Assembly: GCF_004322855.1 (NCBI RefSeq)
Contig: NZ_CP036402.1
Span: 496,001-560,000, forward strand
Length of the DNA: 64,000 nt
From: Egibacter rhizosphaerae
GTDB lineage: Bacteria > Actinomycetota > Nitriliruptoria > Euzebyales > Egibacteraceae
Direction: 5' to 3'
The notes under the pieces were generated by a model. It was not told the DNA's origin, did not search any database, and saw nothing but the letters and a program-made list of their open reading frames with translations. This document shows positions 26,812-36,967 of the stretch, piece by piece. The stretch's first letter is position 1. Each line of letters starts with the position of its first letter. Made by a program: the position numbers and the translations under genes.

Positions 26812-28265
26812 ATCCACGCCCCTTCGGGGACGAGGGTGTGCTGCGCCTCGGCGCACGTGGCGGGAGCCGGCAGCACCTTCCCGGGGTTCGCGAGACCGAG
26901 ATCGTCGAGCGCGTCGCGAAGGCGTGCCTGAAACGCGCGATCCTCGGCCGTCATGATCCCGTCCTCACACAGGAACGCCTGCTTCTCGAGACCGATCCCG
27001 TGCTCGCCGGAGACGACTCCACCGTTGGCGATCGCGACCTCCACGATCCGCTCGCCGGCTCGAAGGGTGCGCGCGACCTCCTCCCGGTCGCGCCGGTCGA
27101 AGGCGATGATCGGGTGCAGGTTGCCGTCACCGGCGTGGACGGCGTTGACGATCGTCACCTGCTCGTCGGTGGCGATCCGGCCGACCTCCTCGAGGACGTC
27201 CGCGAGCCTCGAGCGGGGGACGACGACATCGTGCAGGTAGTAATCCGGTGCGACCCCCGCCACCGCACCCCCGATCGCCTTGCGGCCCTTCCACAGCCTC
27301 GCCCGCTCGTCCTCGGTCCTGGCGATCGTGGGGTCGGCGCTGCCGTGCCTGGCGACGGCGGCGAGCGCGATCCCGAGGCCGTGCTCCACCGCACCCTCCG
27401 GGCCTTCGAACTCGGCGAGGAGCACCGCACCCGCGTCGAGGGGGTAGCCGGCACGGGCGTACGGCTCGACACAACGAACCGCCTCCTTGTCCATGAGCTC
27501 CAGCGCCGCTGGCCCCGCCCCCTCCGCGACGATGTCGGCAACCGATTCGGCCGCAGTGCGCACCGAGGGGAACGCCGCGAGCACGGTCCGGATCGCGTCG
27601 GGCGAGGGCTGGAGCCGCAAGCGGGCCGACGTGACGAACCCGATGGTCCCCTCGCTCCCGACGGTCACCCCGCGAAGGTCGTAGCCGTCGTGCTCGTGCG
27701 CGGGCCCATCCAGCCGGTGGCGGCGGCCGTGCACGTCGACGAGGTCAAGCTCGAGGACGTGTGCGCTCGTGACCCCGTACGCGAGGCAGTGCGCTCCCCC
27801 GGCGTTCGTGGCGACGTTGCCCCCGAGGGTGCACGCGACCTGGCTCGACGGGTCAGGGGCGAACCGCAAGCCGTGAGGAGCGACCATCGCATCCAGATCG
27901 GAGTTCACGACCCCCGGTTCGATCAGGGCCGTCCCCGCCTCGACATCGAGCTCGGTCACCCGGTCCATCCGCGCGAGGGAGACCACGAGCGTCCGGTGCA
28001 GGGGCACCGTGCCACCCGCCAAGCCCGTGCCCGCCCCCCGAGGAGTCATTGCGACACCTCGGCGCGCGCAAGCGCCCACGACTCGCTCGACCTCTTCCGA
28101 CTTGCCGGGAAGGCACACCCCGAGCGGCTCGGCATTCAGCGGCCCGGCATCGCTGCGGTACAGCGCACGGTTGAAGGTCCCCACGTGCACGCCGTCGGCG
28201 CCGACGATGTCCACGAGTTCCGCGAAGAGGTCGGCTACCCCATTTGGTATGACCATAGACGCCAT
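26808..28265 (-). CDS. glcD: glycolate/D-lactate oxidase FAD-binding subunit GlcD
   Basis: The 485-residue catalytic flavoprotein of the glycolate/D-lactate oxidase family shows the FAD-binding segment MTPRGAGTGLAGGTVP, then GGNVATNAGGAHCLAYG and VGSEGTIGFVT. The C-terminal domain has HAGDGNLHP and SGEHGIGLEK, which carry substrate and metal ligands. The start chosen is the ATG at 28265 (MASMVIPNG); the ATG three codons later is possible. A probable FadR-type operator lies 32 bases upstream (28297-28313). With glcE and glcF it would oxidise glycolate or lactate released by the sugar-acid pathways encoded nearby. Confidence 0.92.
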   Translation of the reverse strand: MASMVIPNGVADLFAELVDIVGADGVHVGTFNRALYRSDAGPLNAEPLGVCLPGKSEEVERVVGACARRGVAMTPRGAGTGLAGGTVPLHRTLVVSLARMDRVTELDVEAGTALIEPGVVNSDLDAMVAPHGLRFAPDPSSQVACTLGGNVATNAGGAHCLAYGVTSAHVLELDLVDVHGRRHRLDGPAHEHDGYDLRGVTVGSEGTIGFVTSARLRLQPSPDAIRTVLAAFPSVRTAAESVADIVAEGAGPAALELMDKEAVRCVEPYARAGYPLDAGAVLLAEFEGPEGAVEHGLGIALAAVARHGSADPTIARTEDERARLWKGRKAIGGAVAGVAPDYYLHDVVVPRSRLADVLEEVGRIATDEQVTIVNAVHAGDGNLHPIIAFDRRDREEVARTLRAGERIVEVAIANGGVVSGEHGIGLEKQAFLCEDGIMTAEDRAFQARLRDALDDLGLANPGKVLPAPATCAEAQHTLVPEGAWI

Positions 28266-28296
28266 CCTGCCACATCCTCGACACGAAGCCATGTGG

Positions 28297-28313
28297 TTAT
28301 AAGGTCAGGCCAC
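28297..28313. promoter_or_regulatory. probable FadR-type operator A, before glcDEF
   Basis: TTATAAGGTCAGGCCAC contains AAGGTCAGGCCA, close to AAGGTCTGACCA read on the opposite strand of sites C (60029) and E (55825). It follows the GntR/FadR consensus TnGTnnnACnA with two deviations and lies just before the glcD start. Confidence 0.5.
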
Positions 28314-28437
28314 AGGAGAACGGGCCAGGGCGGAAGGGGCCGCCGACCGTAGCAATGGCAGCGGTGGCGCAGCGTCGCGGCCCCCGTCCCGCACGAATGC
28401 GGGCCGCGGTGCGGTGCGCTGCTCGAGAGGACGGACC

Positions 28438-29169
28438 TCAGCGCTTCACGCGTTCGTACGCCTTCCGGATGTGCTCGGTAAGGATCTCGGCACCCCGTTC
28501 CCCGTCCCCGTCCCGGATCGCCTCGAACACCTCGCGGTGCTCGGAAGCCAGTGCCGTGCGCAATTCGGGCCATCCCGGGTGCGGCAGCAGGAGCTGGCCG
28601 AGCCAGTGTTCGATCAGCTGCCGCAGCGACTGCATCACATACCCCGTGAGGCGATTGCCCGACGCTTGCGCAATCACGACGTGGAACGAGCTGTCGAGCT
28701 CGAGAAACTCCTCGGGACCGAGGTCCCCGGACTCCATTCGGTGGACGAGCTTCTCGAGGCTCGCGAGCTGTTCGTCGTCACGCAGCTGTGCCGCTGCTCG
28801 GACCGCCTGTCCCTCGAGAGCGACGCGCACGTTGACGACGTCCTCGAGTGAGAAGTGGTCCAGCGCGGCGTGCATGAGAAGCACCCCGCCCATCGTCCCA
28901 CCCGCCTCACCAACGATGATGCTCCCCGATTCGGGTCCGGTGCCGGTGCGTGCGCGCACGATGTCGAGCGTTTCGAGCACTCGCAGCGCCTCTCGGACAG
29001 ACGAACGGCTGACGCCGAGCATCTCCGAGAGCTGGCGCTCGCCAGGCAGCCGATCCCCGGACCGCAACCGGCCGGCGAGGATCTCCTGTTGGATCTGCGC
29101 CACGACCTCCTGGTAGGCGCGGCGGCGCTCGACCGGTCGTAGGTGTAGCTCCGACGACGGCTCTTGCAT
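28438..29169 (-). CDS. FadR-subfamily GntR transcriptional regulator (copy 1)
   Basis: The 243-residue regulator has an N-terminal winged helix (YQEVVAQIQQEILAGRLRSG, then LPGERQLSEMLGVSRSSVREALRVLE) and a C-terminal FCD helical ligand domain with Asp/His metal-type ligands (D-x3-H in LDSSFHVVIA). FCD regulators usually respond to organic or sugar acids. The ATG at 29169 follows AGGGAG. It is a close paralogue of the regulator at 60308-61069: the two share nearly all of the recognition region. It lies between glcDEF and dmpG, and the five operators A-E are its likely targets. Confidence 0.92.
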   Translation of the reverse strand: MQEPSSELHLRPVERRRAYQEVVAQIQQEILAGRLRSGDRLPGERQLSEMLGVSRSSVREALRVLETLDIVRARTGTGPESGSIIVGEAGGTMGGVLLMHAALDHFSLEDVVNVRVALEGQAVRAAAQLRDDEQLASLEKLVHRMESGDLGPEEFLELDSSFHVVIAQASGNRLTGYVMQSLRQLIEHWLGQLLLPHPGWPELRTALASEHREVFEAIRDGDGERGAEILTEHIRKAYERVKR

Positions 29170-29249
29170 GTCATCTCCCTTGCCCGCTCTCACCGAGCCA
29201 GGCTGCCACCCTCGGATGGATCGGGCCGGGTTCGGGGTGAGCGCGGTGC

Positions 29250-30272
29250 TCAACGTCCCCCTGACAGTTCCACAGCGATATCGATGATCATGTCCTCTTG
29301 GCCTCCAACGTACCGGCGGCGGCCGACCTCTTGGAGGATTGCATGAGCGGGGACGCCATAGCGCTCCGCGGCACACTCGGCGTGCAGTAGAAAGCTCGAG
29401 TACACGCCGGAGTGACCCATGACGATGGCATTTCGATCACAGACCGGTTCCCGGTGCATGATCGGCCGGACCACGTCCTCGGCCACCCCCATCACCGCAG
29501 GGAGGTCGACCCCCGTCGATACGTCCCGACGGTCGAGAACCGCGGCAACGACCTCGGTGGGAGCGTTACCGGCACCGGCACCGAGCGACCGACAGGCCCC
29601 GTCCACTTGGACCGCGCCGACGTCCACCGCCGCGATCGAGTTCGCGACCCCCATCCCGAGGTTGTTGTGTGCGTGCACACCCACCTCGGCTTCGGTGCCG
29701 ATTTCCGCTCGGAGCGCGGACACACGATCACGCACGCCCTCCGGCAGCAGCGCGCCCGCCGAGTCGACGACGTAGACGGACTGGCAGCCGCCGTCGACCA
29801 TGATCCGAGCCTGTTTTGCGAGCTCTTCCGGATCCGTCATGTGGCTGAGCATGAGAAACCCGACGGTCTCCATGCCTAGGTCGCGGGCGAGCTCGAAGTG
29901 CTGCAGCGAGATGTCGGCCTCGGTGCAATGCGTCGCGACGCGGGCCACGGACACGCCGAGATCGGCGACCACCCGCAGTTCCCCTGCGGACCCGACCCCG
30001 GGTAGGAGCAACGCGGCGATGCGGGCCTGGTCGACGGCTTCGACGGCCGCTTGGACGAGCGCGGCCTCGGGCTCCCGGCTGAACCCATAGTTGAAGGACG
30101 AGCCTCCCAGCCCGTCCCCATGGCTGACCTCGATCACCGGGACGCCTGCGTCGTCGAGCCCCCGAGCGACCCGACGTACCTGGTCGGCGGTGAACTGGTG
30201 GGACATCGCGTGACTGCCGTCGCGCAGGGTCGAGTCGGTGATGCGCACGTCGCGCACCTGGGGCTGCGTCAT
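29250..30272 (-). CDS. dmpG: 4-hydroxy-2-oxoacid aldolase (DmpG/MhpE/BphI type)
   Basis: The 340-residue DRE-TIM metallo-aldolase begins [17 protein letters not shown], with the metal-binding aspartate and the catalytic histidine and arginine segment, and has HAHNNLG for the two metal histidines. The C-terminal communication domain has GGQEDMI. It splits 4-hydroxy-2-oxovalerate or a related 4-hydroxy-2-oxoacid into pyruvate and an aldehyde, which is channelled to DmpF. The ATG at 30272 overlaps the dmpF stop. No 2-oxopent-4-enoate hydratase (DmpE) is nearby, so the substrate may come from sugar-acid dehydration rather than from aromatic meta-cleavage. Confidence 0.92.
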   Translation of the reverse strand: MTQPQVRDVRITDSTLRDGSHAMSHQFTADQVRRVARGLDDAGVPVIEVSHGDGLGGSSFNYGFSREPEAALVQAAVEAVDQARIAALLLPGVGSAGELRVVADLGVSVARVATHCTEADISLQHFELARDLGMETVGFLMLSHMTDPEELAKQARIMVDGGCQSVYVVDSAGALLPEGVRDRVSALRAEIGTEAEVGVHAHNNLGMGVANSIAAVDVGAVQVDGACRSLGAGAGNAPTEVVAAVLDRRDVSTGVDLPAVMGVAEDVVRPIMHREPVCDRNAIVMGHSGVYSSFLLHAECAAERYGVPAHAILQEVGRRRYVGGQEDMIIDIAVELSGGR

Positions 30273-31198
30273 GCGGTCACCCCCTGACGGTGTCGTGCGA
30301 GGTCCTCGCCCACCCGGACGGCGGCCGCGGTCATGATGTCGAGGTTGCCGGCATACGGCGGGAGATGGTCGCCGTAGCCCTCCACTTCGAGGAAGGCGGC
30401 GACACGGGCGAGACCGCCCCATTCCGGACGGGGATCATCGAACTGCGGAGGCGCCACGAGCCGGTACCCGGGCACGTACTCCGCGACGCGCTGGACCATG
30501 TCCTCGATCGCGGAAGCCACGGCGTCGCGGTCCGTCCCCTCAGGCAAGGCGCAGAACACGGTGTCCCGCATGATGAGCGGAGGCTCCGCCGGGTTGAGGA
30601 CGATGATCGCCTTGCCGCGCTCGGCGCCCCCGATCGACTCGAGCCCCTGGCCGGTGGTCGTCGTGAACTCGTCGATATTCGCCCGGGTTCCCGGCCCCGC
30701 CGAGCGCGACGCGATCGAGGCGACGATCTCGGTGTAGGGAACGCTGACGACGGAGGCCACGGCCGCGACGATCGGGATCGTGGCCTGTCCACCGCAGGTG
30801 ATCATGTTGACGTTCGGCGCGGAGGTGTAGGCACCCAGGTTGACGACGGGGACGACCGCGGGCCCGGCCGCCGCCGGGGTGAGGTCGACCGCCGTGATCC
30901 CCGCCTCCGCGTATCTCGGCGCGTTCGCGGCATGCGCCGACGCCGAGGTGGCCTCGAAGACGAGATCCGGGGGGTCGGGCCGCGTCAGGAGCCAGTCGAC
31001 GCCCCCGGCCGAGGCTTCGACGCCTTCCCGTTCGGCGCGAGCCAGCCCCTCCGAGGTCGGATCGATCCCCACCATGTACCGCGGCTCAACCCATGCGCTG
31101 CGCAGGAGCTTTACCAGCAGATCGCTGCCAATATTCCCCGTGCCGACGACCGCGGCGGTGAGCCGCCCATCGTGGCCGGTGCCTTCGGTCATGGTCAT
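30269..31198 (-). CDS. dmpF: acetaldehyde dehydrogenase (acetylating), DmpF/MhpF type
   Basis: The 309-residue enzyme oxidises acetaldehyde (or propanal) to the acyl-CoA with NAD and CoA. It has the Rossmann motif [11 protein letters not shown] near residue 15 and the catalytic cysteine in [12 protein letters not shown] near 130. The C-terminal part reads [12 protein letters not shown]. The start at 31198 (MTMTEG) follows GGGGGCGCC; an ATG four codons earlier is possible. It forms a channelling complex with DmpG, with which it overlaps by four bases. The nearest operator-like site (B, 31461) is about 260 bases upstream, so either a long leader exists or the site serves another promoter. Confidence 0.92.
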   Translation of the reverse strand: MTMTEGTGHDGRLTAAVVGTGNIGSDLLVKLLRSAWVEPRYMVGIDPTSEGLARAEREGVEASAGGVDWLLTRPDPPDLVFEATSASAHAANAPRYAEAGITAVDLTPAAAGPAVVPVVNLGAYTSAPNVNMITCGGQATIPIVAAVASVVSVPYTEIVASIASRSAGPGTRANIDEFTTTTGQGLESIGGAERGKAIIVLNPAEPPLIMRDTVFCALPEGTDRDAVASAIEDMVQRVAEYVPGYRLVAPPQFDDPRPEWGGLARVAAFLEVEGYGDHLPPYAGNLDIMTAAAVRVGEDLARHRQGVTA

Positions 31199-31941
31199 TG
31201 GCGCCCCCATAATGGTCGAGGCGATGCCCGGCTCTTCCCGCGCACGGACGGTGCTCGAGCGGGTCTGCGCTCGATCCACGCTTCTCACGCCATGGTGAGG
31301 GGCATCCGATCCTGATACAGGGCTCCTCGCTGCTGGCTTCGAATGGACGTATGGCCTGGCCAACACTCCATGAGGGTAGAGCACCCGCGATGGGGCGACA
31401 AGGCACGGCGACGAACCCGCCTCTTGCGGCCGCTGTGCGCCCCGTCGAGACTCCCCGAGCTTATGGTCTGAAGAATGGACCACATGCGGAGAAGGGGTCT
31501 CTGGATGCTGCGCAGGAGCGAGTCGCGATCGTTACCGGGGCGGCACGGGCGGGGAGGCGAACAGCGGCTTGCGGATACTGCAGATTGTGACCGATGGGGA
31601 TCGCCGTGGCGCGCAGCGGGCCGCGATCGACGGCCTTGACCTGCTGTTCGGCTGAGCCTCCCGGCTGCCAGCGTGTGTGGATCCGACGCGCGGGTGACCC
31701 CGAGTGGCGGGTCTTCCGCGCGAAGCTCGGCGCGGACCTCCGCGCGAAGTGGAAGGAGTTCCAACCATGGTGATCACGGTCGGCGGCAGGCTACCGGCGA
31801 CAACTAGCTTGCCCCCGTCGCGATCGGGCAACGTCAGGTGCTGGGATGCGACCCGCCCTGCGTTCCGGAGGCGGCGGCGATAGCGTCGGCTTTCGGGTCG
31901 GGACCGCGGTACGTCGTCTCCCAGAACGGGCAGGGAACAGC
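31199..31941. other. gap with decayed coding fragments
   Basis: About 740 bases lack an intact gene. A TTG-started frame at 31569-31655 (plus) encodes LRILQIVTDGDRRGAQRAAI before a stop, which resembles the N-terminus of a GT4 glycosyltransferase. A second frame at 31675-31773 ends FRAKLGADLRAKWKEFQPW and may be the tail of another protein. Both are too short for firm assignment. The stretch also contains operator-like site B. Confidence 0.35.
31461..31486. promoter_or_regulatory. probable FadR-type operator B
   Basis: TTATGGTCTGAAGAATGG followed by ACCACATG has outward arms ATGGTC and GACCAC 9 bases apart. The left part ATGGTCTGAA is identical in site D (62920). It lies between the divergent dmpF and zinc-dehydrogenase genes. 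Confidence 0.4.
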
Positions 31942-32969
31942 GTGAGGATCGCACGACTGCACGGCGCCGGTGACGTCCGTCTCGCCGATGGCCCGATGCC
32001 GGTGGCAGGGCCGGGCGACGAGCTGGTCCGGGTCGATTCCGTGGGGATCTGCGGGTCCGACCTCCACTGGTTCACCGAAGGTGGCATCGGCGACGCGCGC
32101 CTCGATGAACCGTTGGTGATCGGCCACGAGTTGGCCGGCACGCTCGTCGGTGGTGACCGCGACGGCGAGCGGGTGGCGATCGATCCGGCGATCCCTGTCG
32201 TGCCTGTGCTTCATGCCGCGAGGGCGACGTCAACCTGTGCCCCACGATCCGGTTCGCCGGGCACGGCGGGACCGACGGAGGGCTACGCGAACTGCTGACC
32301 TGGCCCGGGGAGCTGCTGCACCCCCTGCCGGATGCCTTGAGCGTCGACGACGGCGTGATGCTCGAGCCCTTGGGGGTCGCGATCCATGCGCTCGATCTGG
32401 GCCACCTGGCGCTCGACGATCGGGTAGTTGTGGTCGGCTGCGGCCCCATCGGGCTGCTGTTGGTGCAGCTCGCCCGCATCGCCGGCGCCGCGTGCGTGCT
32501 GGCGATCGAACCGCTCGAGCACCGTCGCGAAGCTGCGCGGCGGCTCGGGGCCGACGACGTGCTGGCCGGCACGGACGGACTCGAGGAGGTGGTGGACACG
32601 TGGACCGGTGGCCGCGGGTTCGACGTCGGCTTCGAGGTCACCGACGCCGAGGACGCGGTCGAGTCCACGATACGGGCGGTACGGCCAGGCGCCCGCGTGG
32701 TCCTGGTGGGCATCCCCGACGGCGATCGCACCACGTTCCGCGCCTCCTTGGCTCGGCGCAAAGGGCTCACGCTCGTTCTCACGCGCCGCATGCTGGAGCC
32801 GTACCCGCGAGCGATCGAGCTGGTCCAACACGGCCACATCGACGTGCGTTCGATCGTCACCCACCGCTTCGGGCTCGACGAGGTGGCCGAAGCACTGGCC
32901 ATGGCCAGCTCGCGCGACGGGGGCAAGGTCGTGGTGCACCCCACGGCGCCACGCGTCGACAAGGGTTGA
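31942..32969 (+). pseudogene. zinc-dependent alcohol/polyol dehydrogenase (MDR family), one frameshift
   Basis: The first part (from the GTG at 31942) reads through the catalytic-zinc region, GICGSDLHWF and GHELAGTL. The frame then fails. From about 32200 the correct sequence continues in the next frame as CRACASCREGDVNLCPT, the four-cysteine structural-zinc loop, and runs through the NAD-binding VVGCGPIGLLLVQLA to a stop at 32969. One missing C in the CCC run at 32193-32195 restores a full protein of about 342 residues like sorbitol, threonine or L-arabinitol dehydrogenases. It is either a recent pseudogene or a sequencing error. It converges on araA and may belong to pentose use. Confidence 0.8.
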
Positions 32970-32986
32970 GCGCGCACGCGTCCGAA

Positions 32987-34498
32987 TCAGGCGCCGGCAC
33001 CCAACCGGTGGTAGGCGTGGTTCCAACGCAGCTCCTGCTGCACACCGCGGGCTGTCGACGACGCATCGATGAGCACCAGCTCGGTCTCGAGCATCTCCGC
33101 GAGGTCGCACAGCGCCTCGGTGCCCACCGCAGAGCTGAGCACCGTGTGGTGGGGCGCTCCGGCGCGCAGCCACGACTCCGCCGAGGTGGCTAGGTCGGGC
33201 TGCGGTCGCCACACGGCGCGAGCGACGGGCAGCTTCGGCAGCGGCTCGGCCGGGGGCACGACCTCGATCTCGTTCGCGGTGAGCCGGAATCGGTCGCCGA
33301 GGTCCGCCAGGCCCACCACGAACGCCTCGGCGGGGTCGGCATCGAACACCAGACGCACTGGGTCCTCGCGGTCACCGATGCTCAGCGGGTGGATCTCCAG
33401 GTGCGGGGTGGTGTTGGTCAGGCTCGGACACACCTCGAGCATGTGCGCACCGAGGATGACCTGCTCACCGGGGACGAGGTGGTAGGTGTAGTCCTCCATG
33501 AACGACGTGCCGCCGAAGCGACCGACCGACATCGCCTTCATGATCCGCAGCAGTACCGAGGTCTTCCAGTCACCCTCGCCGCCGAAGCCGTAGCCGTCGG
33601 CCATCAGCCGCTGCACCGCGAGCCCGGGCAGCTGCCGTAGCCCACCTAGGTCCTCGAAGTTCGTCGTGAACGCGCTGAAGCTGCCGGTGTCGAGGAAGAA
33701 GCGCAGGGCGAGCTCCTGGCGCGCTCCGTAGCGCAACGACGCGTGGCGCGACCCACCGGCGCGAAGCTCGTCGGCGACCCGGTAGGTGTCCTCGTACTTG
33801 GCGACGAGCGCGTCCACATCGGTGTCGCTCACCTCTCCGACCGCTTCGACGAGGGCGTTCACGCCATAGGCCTCCACCGACGCGCCGAGCTGGATCTGCG
33901 CGCTGACCTTATCGCCCTCGGTGACGGCGACGCCACGCATGTTGTCACCGAACCGGGCGACCTTGAGGGTCCGCGCCGTGTGATGGCCGATGGCGGCCCG
34001 TCCCCACGCCTCGATCCGCGCTGCGGTCGTTGGTTCGGCGACGTGACCGGCGACGATCTTGCGGGCCAGCCCCAGCCGCGACTCGACATGGGCGAACTCG
34101 CGGTCGCCGTGCGCAGCCTGGTTGAGGTTCATGAAGTCCATGTCGATCGTGGACCAGGGCAGCGCCTCGTTCGCCTGCGTGTGCAGGTGCAGCAGTGGCT
34201 TGCGCAGCTGGTCGAGTCCGGCGATCCACATCCGCGCGGGTGAGAAGGTGTGCATCCAGGCGATGACCCCGATGCAGGCGTCCTCCGCGTTGGCGTCCAA
34301 GAGTTGGCGGCGGATCCCATCGCTGGTCGTCAGCACCGGCTTCCACACCACCCGGATCGAGGCCGCCATCACCTCGTCGACCATCTCGCAGATGCGACGG
34401 GACTGCTCGGCGACCTGGTCGAGCATCTCAGGGCCGTACAGCGACTGGCTCCCGGTCAGGAACCAAACCTCGTGCTCGTGCTGGCTCAGTGGCTGCAT
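32987..34498 (-). CDS. araA: L-arabinose isomerase
   Basis: The 503-residue enzyme converts L-arabinose to L-ribulose. It starts [15 protein letters not shown], the usual AraA N-terminus, and keeps [43 protein letters not shown] and SFMEDYTYH, which carry the Mn-binding acidic and histidine residues. Length is standard (about 500). The ATG at 34498 follows GAGAGGCG; an ATG eight codons upstream is less likely. The gene is last in the arabinose locus, after the LacI regulator. Together with araB and araD it completes the route to xylulose 5-phosphate. Confidence 0.96.
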   Translation of the reverse strand: MQPLSQHEHEVWFLTGSQSLYGPEMLDQVAEQSRRICEMVDEVMAASIRVVWKPVLTTSDGIRRQLLDANAEDACIGVIAWMHTFSPARMWIAGLDQLRKPLLHLHTQANEALPWSTIDMDFMNLNQAAHGDREFAHVESRLGLARKIVAGHVAEPTTAARIEAWGRAAIGHHTARTLKVARFGDNMRGVAVTEGDKVSAQIQLGASVEAYGVNALVEAVGEVSDTDVDALVAKYEDTYRVADELRAGGSRHASLRYGARQELALRFFLDTGSFSAFTTNFEDLGGLRQLPGLAVQRLMADGYGFGGEGDWKTSVLLRIMKAMSVGRFGGTSFMEDYTYHLVPGEQVILGAHMLEVCPSLTNTTPHLEIHPLSIGDREDPVRLVFDADPAEAFVVGLADLGDRFRLTANEIEVVPPAEPLPKLPVARAVWRPQPDLATSAESWLRAGAPHHTVLSSAVGTEALCDLAEMLETELVLIDASSTARGVQQELRWNHAYHRLGAGA

Positions 34499-34593
34499 CT
34501 GTTCACGCCTCTCACATGTCATCGCGGATCGGTTGAGCGCGGGACGTGGGGCCGGCGGGACCCGCCCCGCCCGCTCGGTGAGCTCTCCCGGTT

Positions 34594-35655
34594 TCACGGC
34601 GGTGCCGTGCTGTCGCGCAGGATTAGGTCCGGTTCGATGACCACGTGATCGACCGGACGGTCCCGTGCTTCGAGTTGGCGCAGCAGCAGTCGCAGGCTGT
34701 GCCGCCCCACCTCCGCGAAATCCTGCCGTACGGTCGTCAGCGGCGGGGAGAAGTATGCCGCTTCGGGTACGTCATCGAACCCGGCGACGCTTATGTCACC
34801 GGGCACGTGGACCCCCGCCTCGCTCATCGCGCGCAGCACACCCAACGCCATCTGGTCGTTGCCGACGAACACCGCGGTGACGTCCTTGCGTTGCGCGAGC
34901 GCGCGCCCGTGCTCGTAGCCCGACCGCGGGCTCCAGTCACCGACCAGTTGCTCGGGGACGTCACGGTCGGCGTCGAGCAAGGTCTCCTGCCACGCATGGA
35001 GCCGGCTGCGTGCCTCGAGCCAATCCTGCGGGCCGGCCACGTGCCACACCGTCTCGTGGCCCAGTGAGAGCAGGTGCTGGGTCACACGCGCAGCGCCGAC
35101 GTACTGGTCGACGGCGACCACGGGCGCGCCGGCGCCCGTGCCGCCTTCCACGGCCACTATGGGCAGGTCGACCGCCAAGGTCTTCAGCGCGTCCACCGTC
35201 CATGTCTGGGGCGCGATAAGCACGATCCCGTCGACGCCCTGCTCGCGCAGGCGCTCGACGGATTCACGCATCGCGTCAGCGTCCAGGCTGCGCATCGATG
35301 CGACGTTCACGAAGTACCCGGCGCCACGTGCGGCAAGGTCGATGCCGTCCAACGTCGACGCAGGGCCGTAGAGGGTCGTGTCGAAGCTGACCACGCCCAA
35401 AGTCCGGGCGCGTCCGGTGACCAGTGCGCGCGCCGCGATGTTCGGCCGGTAGTCGAGCTCACGCATCGCGGCCAGCACCCGGCCCCTGGTCTCCGCGCGG
35501 ACGCCGCCACGATCGTTGATGACCCGGGAGACGGTCATCGGCGAGACACCGGCGAGGCTGGCGACGTCCTCCATCACCGCGGTGCGGCGACCCCGCGACT
35601 TCGGGCGGGACGACGGGGCGACATCGGTCTCGTTGGCCGCCGGTTCGTCGAGCAT
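34594..35655 (-). CDS. LacI-family transcriptional regulator of arabinose genes
   Basis: The 353-residue repressor has a 25-residue acidic/basic lead, the LacI helix-turn-helix ([20 protein letters not shown]) and hinge helix, then a periplasmic-binding-like ligand domain with [20 protein letters not shown]. The ATG at 35655 follows AGGAGCGAACAAG. It sits between the transporter permease and araA genes, all on one strand, so it very probably controls this locus with L-arabinose as inducer. The palindrome GTTAGCGCTAAC at 42502 in the start of araB is typical of LacI-family operators and is its best candidate site. Confidence 0.9.
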   Translation of the reverse strand: MLDEPAANETDVAPSSRPKSRGRRTAVMEDVASLAGVSPMTVSRVINDRGGVRAETRGRVLAAMRELDYRPNIAARALVTGRARTLGVVSFDTTLYGPASTLDGIDLAARGAGYFVNVASMRSLDADAMRESVERLREQGVDGIVLIAPQTWTVDALKTLAVDLPIVAVEGGTGAGAPVVAVDQYVGAARVTQHLLSLGHETVWHVAGPQDWLEARSRLHAWQETLLDADRDVPEQLVGDWSPRSGYEHGRALAQRKDVTAVFVGNDQMALGVLRAMSEAGVHVPGDISVAGFDDVPEAAYFSPPLTTVRQDFAEVGRHSLRLLLRQLEARDRPVDHVVIEPDLILRDSTAPP

Positions 35656-35785
35656 CTTGTTCGCTCCTGTCCCCGACTCCGGTCGCCCCGACTCGTTCGG
35701 GCTCACGGGTGCCACATGATCGTGTTCATGATGTCCGCCGATGCTCGTCGCCCAGTTGATCCGTTTCCGGCGTCCGCCCAGCCCC

Positions 35786-36967
35786 TCACCCCTTCGCCGT
35801 CGCACGCCGCTTGTTGTAGACGTCGAAGGCGACGGCCAGCAACAGCACGAGACCTCGGACCACCGACTGGAGGGCCTGGTCGATGCCCATCAGCTGCATG
35901 CCGTTGGCCATGACACCCATTATCAGCCCCCCGACGACGGCACCGATGACGGTACCGACGCCGCCCTTGACCGACGCACCACCGATGAAGGCCGCCGCGA
36001 TCGCATCCAGCTCGAACATCTCCCCGGCACCCGGTTGTGCACCGTTGGAGCGTGACGAGAACACGATGCCCGCGATGGAGGCGAGGAATCCCATGTTCAC
36101 GAAGATCCAGAAGTTGATCTTGCGCACCTTGACGCCGGAGAGTTCGGCTGCGTGTTGGTTGCCGCCGATCGCGTAGACGTGACGTCCGAAGATGGTCTTC
36201 TTGGTCACCAGGGTGTAGCCGAGGATGAGCACGGCCAGGATGATGAGCACGACCGGCAACCCCCGGCTTTCCGCCAGACGCCAGGCGAACGCGATCACGA
36301 CGAGGCTCACCAGGCCGATACGCAGGAGGAACAGCGAGGTCGCTTCCACCGTCTGGTCGTAGCGGATCATGCCTCTGCGCTTGCGAAACGCGCTGATCGC
36401 GTAGCCCACGGCGACGAGCACTCCGATCAGCACCGTGAACACATCCACCTCGGTGCCGCCGAGGAAGCCGTCGAGGAAGCCGCTGGCTATCACCGTGTAC
36501 TCGGCGGGGAACGGCGAAAGCGAGATGTTGCCGAGCACCAGCAGGGTCATGCCGCGGAAGAGCAGCATGCCCGCAAGCGTGACGATGAACGCGGGGACGC
36601 CCACGACCGCGACCCAGAAGCCCTGCCAGGCCCCGACCAGCAGCCCCGTCGCGATGGCTGCCAGCACACCGGCCCAGAACGGCATGCCTTGTTGGATGAC
36701 CACGACGGCCGACACCGCACCGGTCAGGGCCACCACCGATCCCACCGACAGGTCGATGTGTCCACCGATGATCACGATAACCATGCCGATGGCTAGGATC
36801 AGGATGTAGGAGAACTGCAGGACGACATTGGAGAGGTTCCCAGAGCTCAGGAGCACGCCGTCGGTCAGGATCGTGAACAGGAGCACGATCGCGACGAAGG
36901 CGACGAAGATCCCGCTCTGACGCAGGTTGCGCGTCAGGAGCTCCTTGAGGTTCGCGGTTTCGGTCAT
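35786..36967 (-). CDS. mmsB: sugar ABC transporter permease (multiple monosaccharide type)
   Basis: The 393-residue inner-membrane protein has about ten helices and the BPD_transp_2 signature GMVIVIIGGHIDLSVGSVVAL. The length and the central charged loop (FRKRRGMIRYDQTVE) fit MmsB/GguB/XylH permeases, longer than RbsC. It forms the channel for L-arabinose or related sugars with the ATPase and binding protein encoded upstream. Its start overlaps the ATPase stop by four bases. Confidence 0.92.
   Translation of the reverse strand: MTETANLKELLTRNLRQSGIFVAFVAIVLLFTILTDGVLLSSGNLSNVVLQFSYILILAIGMVIVIIGGHIDLSVGSVVALTGAVSAVVVIQQGMPFWAGVLAAIATGLLVGAWQGFWVAVVGVPAFIVTLAGMLLFRGMTLLVLGNISLSPFPAEYTVIASGFLDGFLGGTEVDVFTVLIGVLVAVGYAISAFRKRRGMIRYDQTVEATSLFLLRIGLVSLVVIAFAWRLAESRGLPVVLIILAVLILGYTLVTKKTIFGRHVYAIGGNQHAAELSGVKVRKINFWIFVNMGFLASIAGIVFSSRSNGAQPGAGEMFELDAIAAAFIGGASVKGGVGTVIGAVVGGLIMGVMANGMQLMGIDQALQSVVRGLVLLLAVAFDVYNKRRATAKG

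Noticed and set aside
26790-28352. Plus-strand frame of 520 codons opposite glcD
   Set aside because: It is the complement of a clearly conserved GlcD gene and has no protein-family character of its own.
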